A DNA stretch of 64,000 bases, taken from the NCBI GenBank assembly GCA_036555725.1, contig DATBKU010000014.1, positions 1 to 64,000 of the forward strand, in the 5' to 3' direction. The DNA comes from CALAED01 sp036555725 (GTDB taxonomy: Bacteria > Actinomycetota > Actinomycetes > Streptosporangiales > Streptosporangiaceae). Positions 26,423 to 35,129 of this stretch are shown here, piece by piece; position 1 is the first letter of the stretch, and every line of letters begins with the position of its first letter. The notes under the pieces were generated by a model that made no database searches, was not told the DNA's origin, and saw only the letters and a list, made by a program, of their open reading frames with translations. The translations under genes and the position numbers were made by a program.

Positions 26423-26569
26423 TTAGCAGCAGTGCCGAGCGGGACCGGCGATGGCCGCAGTCGGCTGCGCGGACCCGACAGCGAACGCGGCGGTCCCGGC
26501 GCCGAACACGCCATACCCGAGGGCGAACACAGTGATCGTAGTGAGGAACTTGATCGAGGCCTGCCTCAT
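26423..26569 (-). CDS. Small predicted secreted peptide (48 residues)
   Basis: A 48-codon frame starting MRQASIKFLTTITVFALGYG, then a short Ala/Gly hydrophobic stretch ending TAAFAVGSA, and a tail finishing ARHCC. It has a basic start, hydrophobic core and AFA-type cleavage site, so it looks like a signal peptide followed by about 20 residues. GGGAG lies roughly 8 bp before the ATG. It lies upstream of, and in the same direction as, the encapsulin operon, separated by about 160 bp. No family recognised. It may be a genuine small gene or chance; no other gene fits in 26262-26787. Confidence 0.4.
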   Translation of the reverse strand: MRQASIKFLTTITVFALGYGVFGAGTAAFAVGSAQPTAAIAGPARHCC

Positions 26570-26787
26570 CGCGGAGATCTCCCTTGTGGCTGCCGACCTG
26601 GACATGATCAGGCTAGGGAGACGATCAACGCCGCGTCTTTACCCCCGAGCGCACTGCGGTTGCCCACAGATGCACAAACCGGTCGTGCCTTCGCCGATCG
26701 CATGACTCGACGGGCCCGTTCAGGGTACTCACGTCAGCCGGCCACGACCGACGGCACTGCGTGCGGCGGAATTTCGTCACCCTGTGC
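26570..26787. other. Non-coding spacer
   Basis: Between the small peptide start and the Pnkp stop. I see no conserved coding frame and no clear structured element; it probably holds the promoter of the small peptide. Confidence 0.4.
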
Positions 26788-29400
26788 TCACAGGCGGGGG
26801 TCGACGGGCTCGGACTCCAGGGCGAGAACGGCGAACACGGCCTGGTGCACGCGCCACAGCGGCTCGCCGGCCACCAGCCGGTCGAGCGCCTCCACGCCGA
26901 GGGCGTGCTCGCGCATGGCCAGCGAACGCTTGCGGCCGAGGAAGCGGCCACGCAGCCGGTCGAGATGCTCGAGGTAGTCCGGGCCGTAGATGATCCGCAG
27001 GTACTCTCGGCCCCGGCACTTCAGGCCCGGCTGCACCTTCCGGTCCGCCGGGAGGTCGCCGAGCGGCTTGACGACCATGCCCTCGCCGCCATCGGCGGTG
27101 AGCCGCTCCCACCACTCCACGGCCGCCGCCTCGTCGCTCCGGGTCCGGTCGGCTGCTGCCCGATCGCTCGCCGCCTCGTTGCTCCGAGCACGATCGGTCG
27201 CCGCCTTGTCGCTGGGGAGCAGGTCGACCACGGTCGATCGGGTCGGCAGAACGAACTCGGGGTCGGCCGCGGCCAGCCGGCCGGCGATCGACAGGTGCCA
27301 GCGGTGGTCGCGGGCGTACAGCGGCGCGCCCTCGCCGGCCAGCACCTGGAACGGCGCCAGCCGCACGCCGGCCAGTCCGGTGACCGGCCAGCAGTACCGG
27401 GCGTACGCGTCGCGGAACAGTCGTGCGTTGGCGGCGCGACGGTCGATGTGCGCGCGCAGCCCGCCGACGTCCATGCCGCGGCCGGCGGCCCGGGCGAGCG
27501 CCGTAGCGGCCGCCGGCAGGGCGACCCGCGCGGCCGCGCCGGTGGCCGCGTACTGCGTGCGGATCAGCTCCATCGCCTTCGCCGACCACGGCAGCAGCTC
27601 GCCGTCGAGCACCAGCCAATCGCTCGACAGCTCGTCCCACAACCCGGCCGCCTCCACGGCCCGCCGGACCCGGTCTACCAGCCCGGGCGAGTCACTCGCG
27701 AAGAACGGCCGTCCGGTACGGGTGTACACGGCGCCGATCGAGCCGTCGTCGACGCCGAAGCGCTTGGCCGCGGCCTCGGGGGTACGGCAGACGACCGCGA
27801 TGGCACGCGACCCCATGTGCTTCTCCTCGCACACGACGCGCGCCACACCCTGGTCGCGGTAGGCGGCGAGCGCCTCGGCCGGGTGCTCCAGGTAGCCGTC
27901 CAGCCTGGAGCTGTCGGCCGGCGCCATCGTCGGCGGGAGATAGCCGAGCCAGCGGGGGTCCACGGCGAACCGGCTCATCACCTCCAGCGCGGCCATCGCG
28001 TTCTCCTCGCGTACCGTTACCCGGCCGAGCAGCCGCGTCTCGACGCCGCCCACGCCCAGCACGTCGTCGATGTTCAGCTCGCCGGTCTCCCGCCGTGCCC
28101 CGGCCGCCGGGGACGCGGCCGCGGGGAACGGCCGGGCGGGCTCGTACCAGACCCGCCGCGCCGGGACCGCGACGAGCTCGCGCTCCGGGTAACGCAGCGC
28201 GGTGAGCTTGCCGCCGAACACGCAGCCGGTGTCGAGGCAGATGGTGTTGTTCACCCACTCCGGCTCGGGCACCGGCGTGTGCCCGTAGATCACCGTCGCC
28301 CGGCCGCGGTAGTCCTTCGCCCACGGGTAGCGGATCGGCAGGCCGTACTCGTCGGTCTCGCCCGTCGTGTCGCCGTACAGCGCGAACGACCGCACGCGGC
28401 CCGACGCGCGTCCGTGATACGCCTCCTTGAGCCCGGCGTGCGCGACCACGAGCCGGCCGCCGTCCAGCACGTAGTGGCTGATCAGGCCGTCCATGAAGTG
28501 CAGCGCCTCGGCGCGGAAGCCGGCCGGCTCGGCCTCGAGCTGCTCCAGCGACTCGGCGAGCCCGTGACTGACCCGGACCTTCCGGCCCCGGAGCGCGCGG
28601 ACCAGCTTGGCCTCGTGGTTGCCCGACACGCACACCGCCGTCCCGGCCGCGACCATCCCCATGACCAGGCGGAGTACCCCCGGCGTGTCCGGGCCGCGGT
28701 CGACCAGGTCGCCGACGAACACCGCCGTACGACCCGCCGGGTGCGCGGCCCCGTCCGGACGGCCCAGGCCGTCGCGGGACAGCTCGTACCCGAGCGCGGT
28801 CAGCAGCTCCTCCAGCTCGGCGAGGCAGCCGTGGACGTCACCGACGATGTCGAACGGCCCGGTCAGCTCCTTCCGGTCCGTCCAGGCCTTCTCATACGAG
28901 ATCGTGGCCGCCTCGATCTCCGCGACGCCGCGCAGGACGTACGACCGTTTGAACTCCCGGTCGAGGCCGCGCAGCCCGCGGCGCAGCTCCCGGCGCTGCC
29001 GCGGCACCACGTGCGGCCCGAGGTCGCGGTCAGGGCGCGCCGCGTTGCGCTGCACGGCCACGCTGTCGGGTACGTCGAGGACGATCGCGACCGACAGTAC
29101 GTCCTGGTCCTTCGCGATCTGGACGAGCCCCTGCCGCGCCTTCGGCTGCACGTTGGTCGCGTCCACGACCGTCAGCAGGCCACGGCGCAGCCGGGTGCGC
29201 ACGATGTAGTGCAGCAGGTCGAAGGCGTCGCCGGTGGCCGACTGGTCGTTCTCGTCGTCGGCGACGACGGCCCTGCAGTAGTCCGACGAGACGACCTGGG
29301 TGGCCTTGAAGTGCTTGCGGGCGAAATGCGACTTGCCCGACCCCGACACGCCGACCAGCACGACCAGCCCCATCTCGGGCACGCGAATCTCGGTGCTCAC
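26788..29400 (-). CDS. pnkp: Bacterial Pnkp: polynucleotide kinase-phosphatase-ligase (RNA repair)
   Basis: About 870 residues, the exact size of characterised bacterial Pnkp. The N-terminal 5'-kinase carries a P-loop GVSGSGKS (about 17-24). The central metallophosphatase has GDVHGC near 187, GDLVDRGPDT and GNHEAKL near 261. The C-terminal adenylyltransferase has the nucleophilic Lys in EEKHMGSRAIAVV near 527 plus LDGELLPW and MVVKPL motifs. It heals and seals cleaved RNA together with Hen1, encoded just upstream. GTG at 29400 was chosen because it precedes the conserved region closely. A repetitive Ala/Arg/Asp segment (around DRARSNEAASDRAAADRTRS) interrupts the ligase domain. Confidence 0.95.
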   Translation of the reverse strand: MSTEIRVPEMGLVVLVGVSGSGKSHFARKHFKATQVVSSDYCRAVVADDENDQSATGDAFDLLHYIVRTRLRRGLLTVVDATNVQPKARQGLVQIAKDQDVLSVAIVLDVPDSVAVQRNAARPDRDLGPHVVPRQRRELRRGLRGLDREFKRSYVLRGVAEIEAATISYEKAWTDRKELTGPFDIVGDVHGCLAELEELLTALGYELSRDGLGRPDGAAHPAGRTAVFVGDLVDRGPDTPGVLRLVMGMVAAGTAVCVSGNHEAKLVRALRGRKVRVSHGLAESLEQLEAEPAGFRAEALHFMDGLISHYVLDGGRLVVAHAGLKEAYHGRASGRVRSFALYGDTTGETDEYGLPIRYPWAKDYRGRATVIYGHTPVPEPEWVNNTICLDTGCVFGGKLTALRYPERELVAVPARRVWYEPARPFPAAASPAAGARRETGELNIDDVLGVGGVETRLLGRVTVREENAMAALEVMSRFAVDPRWLGYLPPTMAPADSSRLDGYLEHPAEALAAYRDQGVARVVCEEKHMGSRAIAVVCRTPEAAAKRFGVDDGSIGAVYTRTGRPFFASDSPGLVDRVRRAVEAAGLWDELSSDWLVLDGELLPWSAKAMELIRTQYAATGAAARVALPAAATALARAAGRGMDVGGLRAHIDRRAANARLFRDAYARYCWPVTGLAGVRLAPFQVLAGEGAPLYARDHRWHLSIAGRLAAADPEFVLPTRSTVVDLLPSDKAATDRARSNEAASDRAAADRTRSDEAAAVEWWERLTADGGEGMVVKPLGDLPADRKVQPGLKCRGREYLRIIYGPDYLEHLDRLRGRFLGRKRSLAMREHALGVEALDRLVAGEPLWRVHQAVFAVLALESEPVDPRL

Positions 29401-29485
29401 TGCTCGCGCTCCCCTTCTCGCTCGCTTCGCGGATGGCCTCGTTCCTCGGCCCTCCACTCCGTGCGCTCGGCGGCTCGCCGCTCGG

Positions 29486-31006
29486 TCACCTGGTGAACAC
29501 CCCCATCTGGGTGGGCGGGCCGACATCGGGGTCGTCGGCGCCGACCGGTACGTACCGGATCCGATAGCCGTACGTCGCGGCGACCCGATCGCCCCAGGCG
29601 CGGAACTCCGGCCGCGTCCACTCGAACCGGTGGTCGGGGTGGCGGAGCCCGGTCAGGCCCTCGTACCGCACGTTGTACTCAACGTTCGGCGTGGTCACGA
29701 CCACAACCCGCGGCTGGGCGTCGCCGAACACCACCCGCTCGACGGCGGGCAGCCGCGGCGGGTCGACGTGCTCGATGACCTCCATGAGCACCGCCGCGTC
29801 GTACCCGCGAAACCGCTCGTCGGCGTAGGTCAGCGCGCCCTGGAAGACTTCCAGCCGGGGCAGTCCGTCGTGCGGGATCGGCCCGCGGCGAGAGTAGGCC
29901 CCCGTCAGGGGGCTGGTGTCAGCACAGCGGAGGCGCCGGTGCGCGAGCGCGATGGCGCGATGCGAGACGTCCGCGCCGACGACCCGCTCGAAGTACGGAT
30001 CGGCCAGCAACCGGGACAGCAGCTTGCCGGACCCACAGCCGAGGTCGAGGACGCGCGGGGTCTGCTCGGCGTGCAGCACGTCGAGCACGGCCTGGATGCG
30101 CCGCTCGACCAGCGGAGCAGGCGGCTCCGCGGCCCGCTCGCGCGCGGCCTCGGGCGCCGCACCCGGTTCGGCCGCACCCGGTTCGGCCGCACCCCGTTCG
30201 GCGGCGGTCGGATCGGTGACCGGCGGCTCCTCGTCGACGGGGCCACGGTCCAGCTCGTCCTCCGGCTGGTCGTCGGCGTCGGCCAGCCGCGCCAGCGCCG
30301 TCCGGACCAAGCCGTGCCGGTTCGCCAGGTACCGGCGGGTGATGCCGGCCCGCTCCGGATGCGCCGCCAGCCAGCCCTCCCCCGCCCTGATCAGCTTGTC
30401 CACCTCGTCCGGCGCGATCCAGTAGTGCTTGGCGTCGTCGAGCACCGGCAGCAGGACGTACAGCTGGTTCAGCGCGTCGGCGAGCCGGCGCTCGCCGGAC
30501 AGCGTGAGAGTGACGTAGCGCGAACCGCCCCACTCAGGGAACTCCTCGTCCAGCGGCACCGGCCGCGCGTCGACCCGCCAGCCCAGCGGCTCGAACAGCC
30601 GGGCCGCCTGATCGGCGCCGCCCCGGCACGGCAGCGCCGGAAGGTGCAGCTCCAGCGGCAGGGCCGCGGCCGCCAGTTCCGGGCGGCTGTCGCAGCGGCC
30701 GCGCATGGCCGTGCGAAAGACGTTCGCCATGGCCGAGGCGAGCAGCGAGGACGCCGCGTACGCACGGTCGTTGACGTACTGCCCCAGCGTGAAGTCGGGC
30801 GTATCCCGGCCACGGGTCTTGACCAGCCGTACCGGGTCGACATCGAGTAGCAGCGCCGCGGTGCAGCGGTCCGCCGTCGCCTCCGGGTAGAACACGTGCG
30901 CCGTGCCGAAGGACTGCTCGAAGGCCTGCACCCGGTCTGGGTGCTTGTACAGCAGAAAGCCCAGATCAGTGGCCGGTGAGGTAGTCGTCGTGATCGTCAG
31001 CAGCAC
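29486..31006 (-). CDS. hen1: Hen1: 3'-terminal RNA ribose 2'-O-methyltransferase
   Basis: About 506 residues. The N-terminal half (LLTITTTTSPATDLGFLLYKHPDR to about 240) is the bacterial Hen1 domain that activates the Pnkp ligase. The C-terminal half is a SAM methyltransferase with VLDLGCGSGKLLSRLL and the metal motif MEVIEHVDPPRL, ending with HPDHRFEWTRPEF. It methylates the 3' end of the repaired RNA so it resists re-cleavage. A variable linker of about 50 residues rich in Ala, Glu and Pro (GAAEPG repeats) joins the halves. Co-directional with pnkp across an 85-bp gap. Confidence 0.95.
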   Translation of the reverse strand: MLLTITTTTSPATDLGFLLYKHPDRVQAFEQSFGTAHVFYPEATADRCTAALLLDVDPVRLVKTRGRDTPDFTLGQYVNDRAYAASSLLASAMANVFRTAMRGRCDSRPELAAAALPLELHLPALPCRGGADQAARLFEPLGWRVDARPVPLDEEFPEWGGSRYVTLTLSGERRLADALNQLYVLLPVLDDAKHYWIAPDEVDKLIRAGEGWLAAHPERAGITRRYLANRHGLVRTALARLADADDQPEDELDRGPVDEEPPVTDPTAAERGAAEPGAAEPGAAPEAARERAAEPPAPLVERRIQAVLDVLHAEQTPRVLDLGCGSGKLLSRLLADPYFERVVGADVSHRAIALAHRRLRCADTSPLTGAYSRRGPIPHDGLPRLEVFQGALTYADERFRGYDAAVLMEVIEHVDPPRLPAVERVVFGDAQPRVVVVTTPNVEYNVRYEGLTGLRHPDHRFEWTRPEFRAWGDRVAATYGYRIRYVPVGADDPDVGPPTQMGVFTR

Positions 31007-31108
31007 CCGTACAGTGTGGGCCAGGACCTCCGGGTTACCCCACCGAATTTCCAAGACCTCATTCTGTCCTGCTCCCCCGCGCGGCGGAACTTCCGTACGG
31101 CGGTAGGG

Positions 31109-31837
31109 CTACTGCTCTACGTAGGAGGCGAGGCCGCGGACGATGAGGTCGAGCCCGAACTCGAACCGCTCCTCGTCGCCGCCCACCATCATGGTGTCCA
31201 CCATGGAGACGAGGGTGGGGAAGCGATCCGCGGGCAACTTGGAGAAGTAGTCGCGGATGTGGCCCAGATAAGTGTCGACATCCCAGCCTTCCTTGGCGCG
31301 TGACACCCACATGGTGCCCTCGAAGGCGTCCGCGTCGATGAACAGACCGAGCCGGTCGACGAACCAGGCCGCGATCTGGTCGGGCACGCCGCCGCTGCGC
31401 ATGAGTGCGAGTTCCCGCTCGGCGATCGCAAGCAGGTTCGGCCCGGTGGGGATGTTGCCGATCGAATAGCGCGAGATGTCGTTGTAGGCGACCCACACCC
31501 GGCGCACCTCCCGGGCGATCTCCTTGATCTGCTCCTGCCATCGCTCCGGGTCCGGCTCCGGCAACCGGACCTGTGCGGCGATGCGGTCGAGCATGAGCTC
31601 GAGCAGCTCGTCCTTGTTGGAGACGTGCGCGTACAGCGAGGCGGGCCCGGTGTTCAGCTCTTGCGCCACGCGGCGCATGCTGACGGCGTCGAGGCCCTCG
31701 GCCTGCAGCACGCGTAGTGCCGTCTCGACGATGAGGTCCTGGCTGAGGGGCTGCCGGGGCGGCGCGGCCTTGCGCTGCTTACGCCACGGCGGGATGGGGA
31801 GATCGTCGGTCTCTGGCGCGCCCCGGTTCGCTGCCAT
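31109..31837 (-). CDS. TetR-family repressor, probable regulator of the adjacent MFS pump
   Basis: A 242-residue TetR protein with an N-terminal extension, a helix-turn-helix (LSQDLIVETALRVLQAEGLDAVSMRRVAQEL, TGPASLYAHVSNKDELLELML) and a TetR_C_1-type (tetracycline-repressor-like) ligand domain with WVAYNDISRYSIGNIPTGPN. It is divergent from the MFS exporter gene, the classic tetR/tetA layout. The shared spacer contains two classes of repeats described separately. The ligand is likely the exported compound, unknown here. Confidence 0.92.
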   Translation of the reverse strand: MAANRGAPETDDLPIPPWRKQRKAAPPRQPLSQDLIVETALRVLQAEGLDAVSMRRVAQELNTGPASLYAHVSNKDELLELMLDRIAAQVRLPEPDPERWQEQIKEIAREVRRVWVAYNDISRYSIGNIPTGPNLLAIAERELALMRSGGVPDQIAAWFVDRLGLFIDADAFEGTMWVSRAKEGWDVDTYLGHIRDYFSKLPADRFPTLVSMVDTMMVGGDEERFEFGLDLIVRGLASYVEQ

Positions 31838-31860
31838 CTGCGCACCTCCACTGCACGAGT

Positions 31861-31924
31861 TTCGCGATATGTCTTGAACTCGCTCTAAAGGCGAGATAAC
31901 TTATTGTCGTATTCGCGATATGTC
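31861..31924. promoter_or_regulatory. Repeated TTCGCGATATGTC sites at the TetR promoter
   Basis: TTCGCGATATGTC occurs at 31861-31873 and 31912-31924, with an inverted CTCGC-N7-GCGAG (31879-31895) between. The first copy lies just upstream of the TetR start. Likely autoregulatory or a second regulator's sites. Confidence 0.55.
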
Positions 31925-31979
31925 GCAAGTCGCGGTTCCGTCACTTCGAGGCCGCGGGCCCACTCCACGAACATCGTAC

Positions 31980-32036
31980 TTGACACGAACAACGTTCCTA
32001 GCTTAGAACAGTGTTCGTTAACAACGAACAGCGTTC
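31980..32036. promoter_or_regulatory. Promoter with three GAACANNGTTC operators upstream of the MFS gene
   Basis: GAACAACGTTC (31987-31997), GAACAGTGTTC (32006-32016) and GAACAGCGTTC (32026-32036) are spaced 19-20 bp. A TTGACA at 31980-31985 followed by TAGAAC about 18 bp on could be the promoter, so the first box lies in its spacer and the second overlaps the -10. TTCGTT-AAC-AACGAA (32014-32028) overlaps boxes two and three. The layout fits tight TetR repression. Confidence 0.75.
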
Positions 32037-32060
32037 CACACCCGAAATCTGGAGATTCCG

Positions 32061-33566
32061 ATGACCGAGACAGTCGAGACCGCGCGGAGCCCCCGCTCCG
32101 GCGTGGCCGAGCAGCTCTACCGGTGGCGCTGGGCCGCCCTGTTCGTGATCCTGGCCGGCGAGGTCATGGACATGCTCGACGCCTTGATCACCACGATCGC
32201 GGCGCCGACGATCCGCACCGACCTGGGCGGCTCGGCCACCACCATCCAGTGGCTGAGCGCCGGCTACACCCTGGCGATGGCGGTTGGCCTGCTCACCGGC
32301 GGGCGACTCGGCGACCTGTACGGGCGGAAGCGGATGTTCCTGATCGGCGCGCTGGGCTTCACCGTCGGCTCGCTGCTGTGCGGGGTGGCGCTGAGTCCCG
32401 AGATGCTGATCGGGTCCCGCGTGCTGCAGGGCCTGTTCGGCGCCGTGATGCTGCCGCAGGGCCTCGGGATGATCAAGGAGATGTTCCCGCCTAAGGAGAT
32501 GGCCGCCGCGTTCGGCGCCTTCGGGCCGGTCATGGGTCTGTCCTCGGTGGGCGGGCCGGTGCTGGCCGGCTGGCTGGTCGACGCCGATCTATTCGGCACC
32601 GGCTGGCGCATGATCTTCCTGATCAACCTGCCGCTGGGCGCCGCGGCGGTGCTGGCGGGCCTGAAGTACCTGCCGAAGTCACGGGCGGCGGAGCACGCGG
32701 CCCGGCTCGACCTGACCGGGGCGGCGCTCGCCTCCATCGGCGCCGGCCTCATCGTGTACCCGCTGGTGCAGGGCCGTGAGCTGGGCTGGCCGGCGTGGAC
32801 CTTCGCGATGATGGCCGCCTCGGCGGTGGTCTTCACCCTCTTCGCCTGGTACGAGGTCCGCAAGCAGCGCGCCGGTGGCGACCCGCTGATCGTGCCGAGC
32901 CTGTTCCGCAAGCGCGGCTTCAGCGGCGGCCTGATCGTCGGTCTGGTGTTCTTCTCCGGGATGACCGGCTTCGCCCTCGTGTTCAGCCTCTACACCCAGC
33001 TGGGCCTGCACTACTCGCCGCTCAAGGCTGGCCTGGCCCAGATCCCCTGGTCGCTCGGCATGGTCGCCGGCTTCGGCGTGGCCCAGTCCGTGCAGCGGTT
33101 CGGCCGTACGGTGATCCACGTCGGCACCGTCATCATGGCGGGCGGGGTCGTCGGCATGGTCGTCACCCTGCAGGCCGCGGGCGTCGGCGTGACGCCGTGG
33201 CAGCTCGCCCCGAGCCTGGTCATCACCGGTCTCGGCATGGGGCTGCTGATGGCGCCGTTCTTCGACATCGTGCTGGCCGGGGTCGAGCCACACGAGACCG
33301 GCTCGGCGGGCGGCACGCTGACCGCGATCCAGCAGCTGGGCAGCGCCATGGGCGTCGCCGTGCTCGGCACGATCTTCTTCGGGCTGCTGGGCGCGCCATC
33401 GGCCGCCCATCCGGACGGCGGGTTCGGGCACGCGATGACGACCACGCTGTGGATCGAAGTCGGCATGCTGGCATTGACCTTCGTCGCCACCTTCCTGCTT
33501 CCGCTTCGTGCCCGTCCGGAGGACGCGCCGGCCGAGGAGGCGCGGCTGGAGAAGGTCGCCGCCTGA
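32061..33566 (+). CDS. MFS drug exporter, DHA2 (14-helix) family
   Basis: A 501-residue major-facilitator exporter with about 14 helices. Recognisable family motifs are LAGEVMDMLDALITTIAAPTI (helix 1), GGRLGDLYGRKRMFLIG (motif A) and GSRVLQGLFGAVMLPQGLGM. The second half ends in DIVLAGVEPHETGSAGGTLTA, typical of EmrB/QacA-like pumps. Substrates are drug-like or metabolite molecules driven by proton antiport; the actual substrate is unknown. ATG is preceded by a GGAG-type site. Divergent from and probably repressed by the TetR protein at 31109. Confidence 0.93.
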   Translation: MTETVETARSPRSGVAEQLYRWRWAALFVILAGEVMDMLDALITTIAAPTIRTDLGGSATTIQWLSAGYTLAMAVGLLTGGRLGDLYGRKRMFLIGALGFTVGSLLCGVALSPEMLIGSRVLQGLFGAVMLPQGLGMIKEMFPPKEMAAAFGAFGPVMGLSSVGGPVLAGWLVDADLFGTGWRMIFLINLPLGAAAVLAGLKYLPKSRAAEHAARLDLTGAALASIGAGLIVYPLVQGRELGWPAWTFAMMAASAVVFTLFAWYEVRKQRAGGDPLIVPSLFRKRGFSGGLIVGLVFFSGMTGFALVFSLYTQLGLHYSPLKAGLAQIPWSLGMVAGFGVAQSVQRFGRTVIHVGTVIMAGGVVGMVVTLQAAGVGVTPWQLAPSLVITGLGMGLLMAPFFDIVLAGVEPHETGSAGGTLTAIQQLGSAMGVAVLGTIFFGLLGAPSAAHPDGGFGHAMTTTLWIEVGMLALTFVATFLLPLRARPEDAPAEEARLEKVAA

Positions 33567-33578
33567 CCCGGGTCACAC

Positions 33579-33615
33579 CACCGCCGTGATCATGCCCCGC
33601 ATGATCACGGCGGTG
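33579..33615. terminator. Strong hairpin, bidirectional terminator
   Basis: A 17-bp perfect stem (33579-33595 with 33599-33615) around a CCC loop, between the convergent MFS and LLM genes. No T-run, but the length and position fit a shared terminator. Confidence 0.85.
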
Positions 33616-33630
33616 TGCTGTTGGTACGGA

Positions 33631-34557
33631 TCAGACCTGGGGCAGCACCTCGGAGGCGAGCAGTTCGATGTGACCGAGGTCGGACAGGTCGAGCACCTGC
33701 AGGTAGATCCGGTCGCAGCCGGCCGCGCCGAACTGGCCGATCTTGTCGACCACCTCGGCGGGAGTACCCGCGATGCCGTTCTCGCGGAGATTGTCCAGCG
33801 GCTGGCCGATCGCATCGGCGCGGCGCTTGACCTCGGCCTCGTCGCGGCCGCAGCACACGGCCTGCGCCACCGAATAGATCATTTCCTTGGTGCGCCCGGC
33901 CTCGGCGCAGGCCGTACGGACCCGTTCGATCGCCGCTTCCGTGTCGGCGGGCCCCTGGAAGCCCGCGTTGAACTCGTCGGCGAACCGGGCGGCCAGCCGC
34001 GGCGTTCGCTTGGTCCCCCAGCCGCCGACGATGATGGGCGGCCGTGGGCGCTGGACCGGCTTGGGCAGCGCAGGCGAGTTGGTCAGGTGGTAATGGGTGC
34101 CGCTGAACGAGTACGTCTCGCCGACCGGCGTCTCCCACAGCCCGGTCAGGATCTCGAGCTGCTCCTCCAGCCGCTCGAAGCGCTCACCCTGGCTAGGGAA
34201 CGGGATGCCGTACGCGGTGTGCTCGGTCTCGTACCACCCCGCCCCGAGGCCGAGGTCGACGCGGCCGCCGCTCATCTGATCGACCTGGGCGACGGAGATG
34301 GCCAGCGGCCCGGGCAGCCGGAAGGTCGCCGAGGTCACCATCGTGCCGAGCCGGATCCGGCTGGTCTCACGGGCGAGCGCGCCGAGGGTGACCCATGAGT
34401 CGGTCGGCCCCGGCAGCCCGGAGTCGCCCATGATCGCCCGATAGTGGTCGGAACGGAAGAACGCGTCGAAGCCGTACTCCTCAGTGGCCTTGGCAACGCG
34501 CAGCAGCGTGTCGTAGGTAGCGCCCTCTTGGGGCTCGGTGAAGATCCGTAGACGCAT
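33631..34557 (-). CDS. LLM-class F420-dependent oxidoreductase
   Basis: A 308-residue luciferase-like TIM-barrel oxidoreductase of the F420-dependent class. Segments typical of this group are MRLRIFTEPQEGATYDTLLRVA, FRSDHYRAIMGDSG, TSRIRLGTMVTSATFRLPGPLA, VDQMSGGRVDLGLGAGWYETEH and PPIIVGGWGTKRTPRLAA. The enzyme would transfer hydride between F420 and an unknown substrate, often in degradation or antibiotic tailoring. Monocistronic; convergent with the MFS gene. Confidence 0.9.
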   Translation of the reverse strand: MRLRIFTEPQEGATYDTLLRVAKATEEYGFDAFFRSDHYRAIMGDSGLPGPTDSWVTLGALARETSRIRLGTMVTSATFRLPGPLAISVAQVDQMSGGRVDLGLGAGWYETEHTAYGIPFPSQGERFERLEEQLEILTGLWETPVGETYSFSGTHYHLTNSPALPKPVQRPRPPIIVGGWGTKRTPRLAARFADEFNAGFQGPADTEAAIERVRTACAEAGRTKEMIYSVAQAVCCGRDEAEVKRRADAIGQPLDNLRENGIAGTPAEVVDKIGQFGAAGCDRIYLQVLDLSDLGHIELLASEVLPQV

Positions 34558-34575
34558 TGGCCCATCTTGATACGC

Positions 34576-34609
34576 CGGGGGCCCCGCGCGCTAACGCCCC
34601 GGGCCCCCG
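34576..34609. terminator. GC hairpin between LLM start and LPXTG remnant
   Basis: CGGGGGCCC (34576-34584) pairs with GGGCCCCCG (34601-34609) around a 16-base loop, downstream of the pseudogene on the minus strand. Confidence 0.55.
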
Positions 34610-34631
34610 TACACCCGTCAATCCAGCTCGC

Positions 34632-34990
34632 TCAGCCGTGGCCGCGGCGCGGCCGGCCGAGGCGCCAGAGGATCGGCCCCCTGCCGACCAGCGCGAGGGC
34701 GATGTCCACCAGGGGCTTGGCGGGCAGGCCGGTGAACGGCAGCTCGGCCCAGCCCCTGTCCGGGGCGCGGCGCGGCCAGTCGGCCGTCCCGCTGCCCGGA
34801 GTGCGCGACGGCACGCGCGCGGCGGACGGGGCGACCACGCGGGTCTTCGCGTCGGCGACGTTGTTGGCCGCCACGGTGTCGGCCGTTTGTTGGTGACGGC
34901 GTACGGCCACGTGTAGGTCTGTCCCGGCAGCACCGGCGTGCCGGGCCTGCTCGTGGTGGCGACCGGCCGGGCCCGCTGATGCGTCGTGTG
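34632..34990 (-). pseudogene. Frameshifted remnant of an LPXTG cell-wall-anchored protein
   Basis: The minus strand shows, in one frame, SRPGTPVLPGQTYTWPYAVTNK and then, after a shift near 34888, QTADTVAANNVADAKTRVV. The second frame ends in a sorting signal: LPFTG, a hydrophobic stretch PLVDIALALVG and a basic tail. The first part is like surface-protein repeat domains. Neither frame has a good start, so the gene looks truncated at its 5' end and frameshifted. Boundaries are approximate. A sequencing error instead of decay is possible at the shift but would not restore the missing N-terminus. Confidence 0.45.
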
Positions 34991-35129
34991 CTGCCTCCGC
35001 TGCGGTGAGCCGCCCTTGCTTGCGTGCCGTCAACCTTCGGTCAAGCGGGGACGACCGTAACGCCCCTCGGTCACGGCGATATTCACAGTGACAGCCTCTT
35101 CCCCCCGCCACTCGAGAACGGACAGGCCT

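Noticed and set aside
26761..29496. A 911-codon open frame opposite pnkp
   Set aside because: Antisense of a well-supported RNA-repair gene; composition typical of shadow frames.
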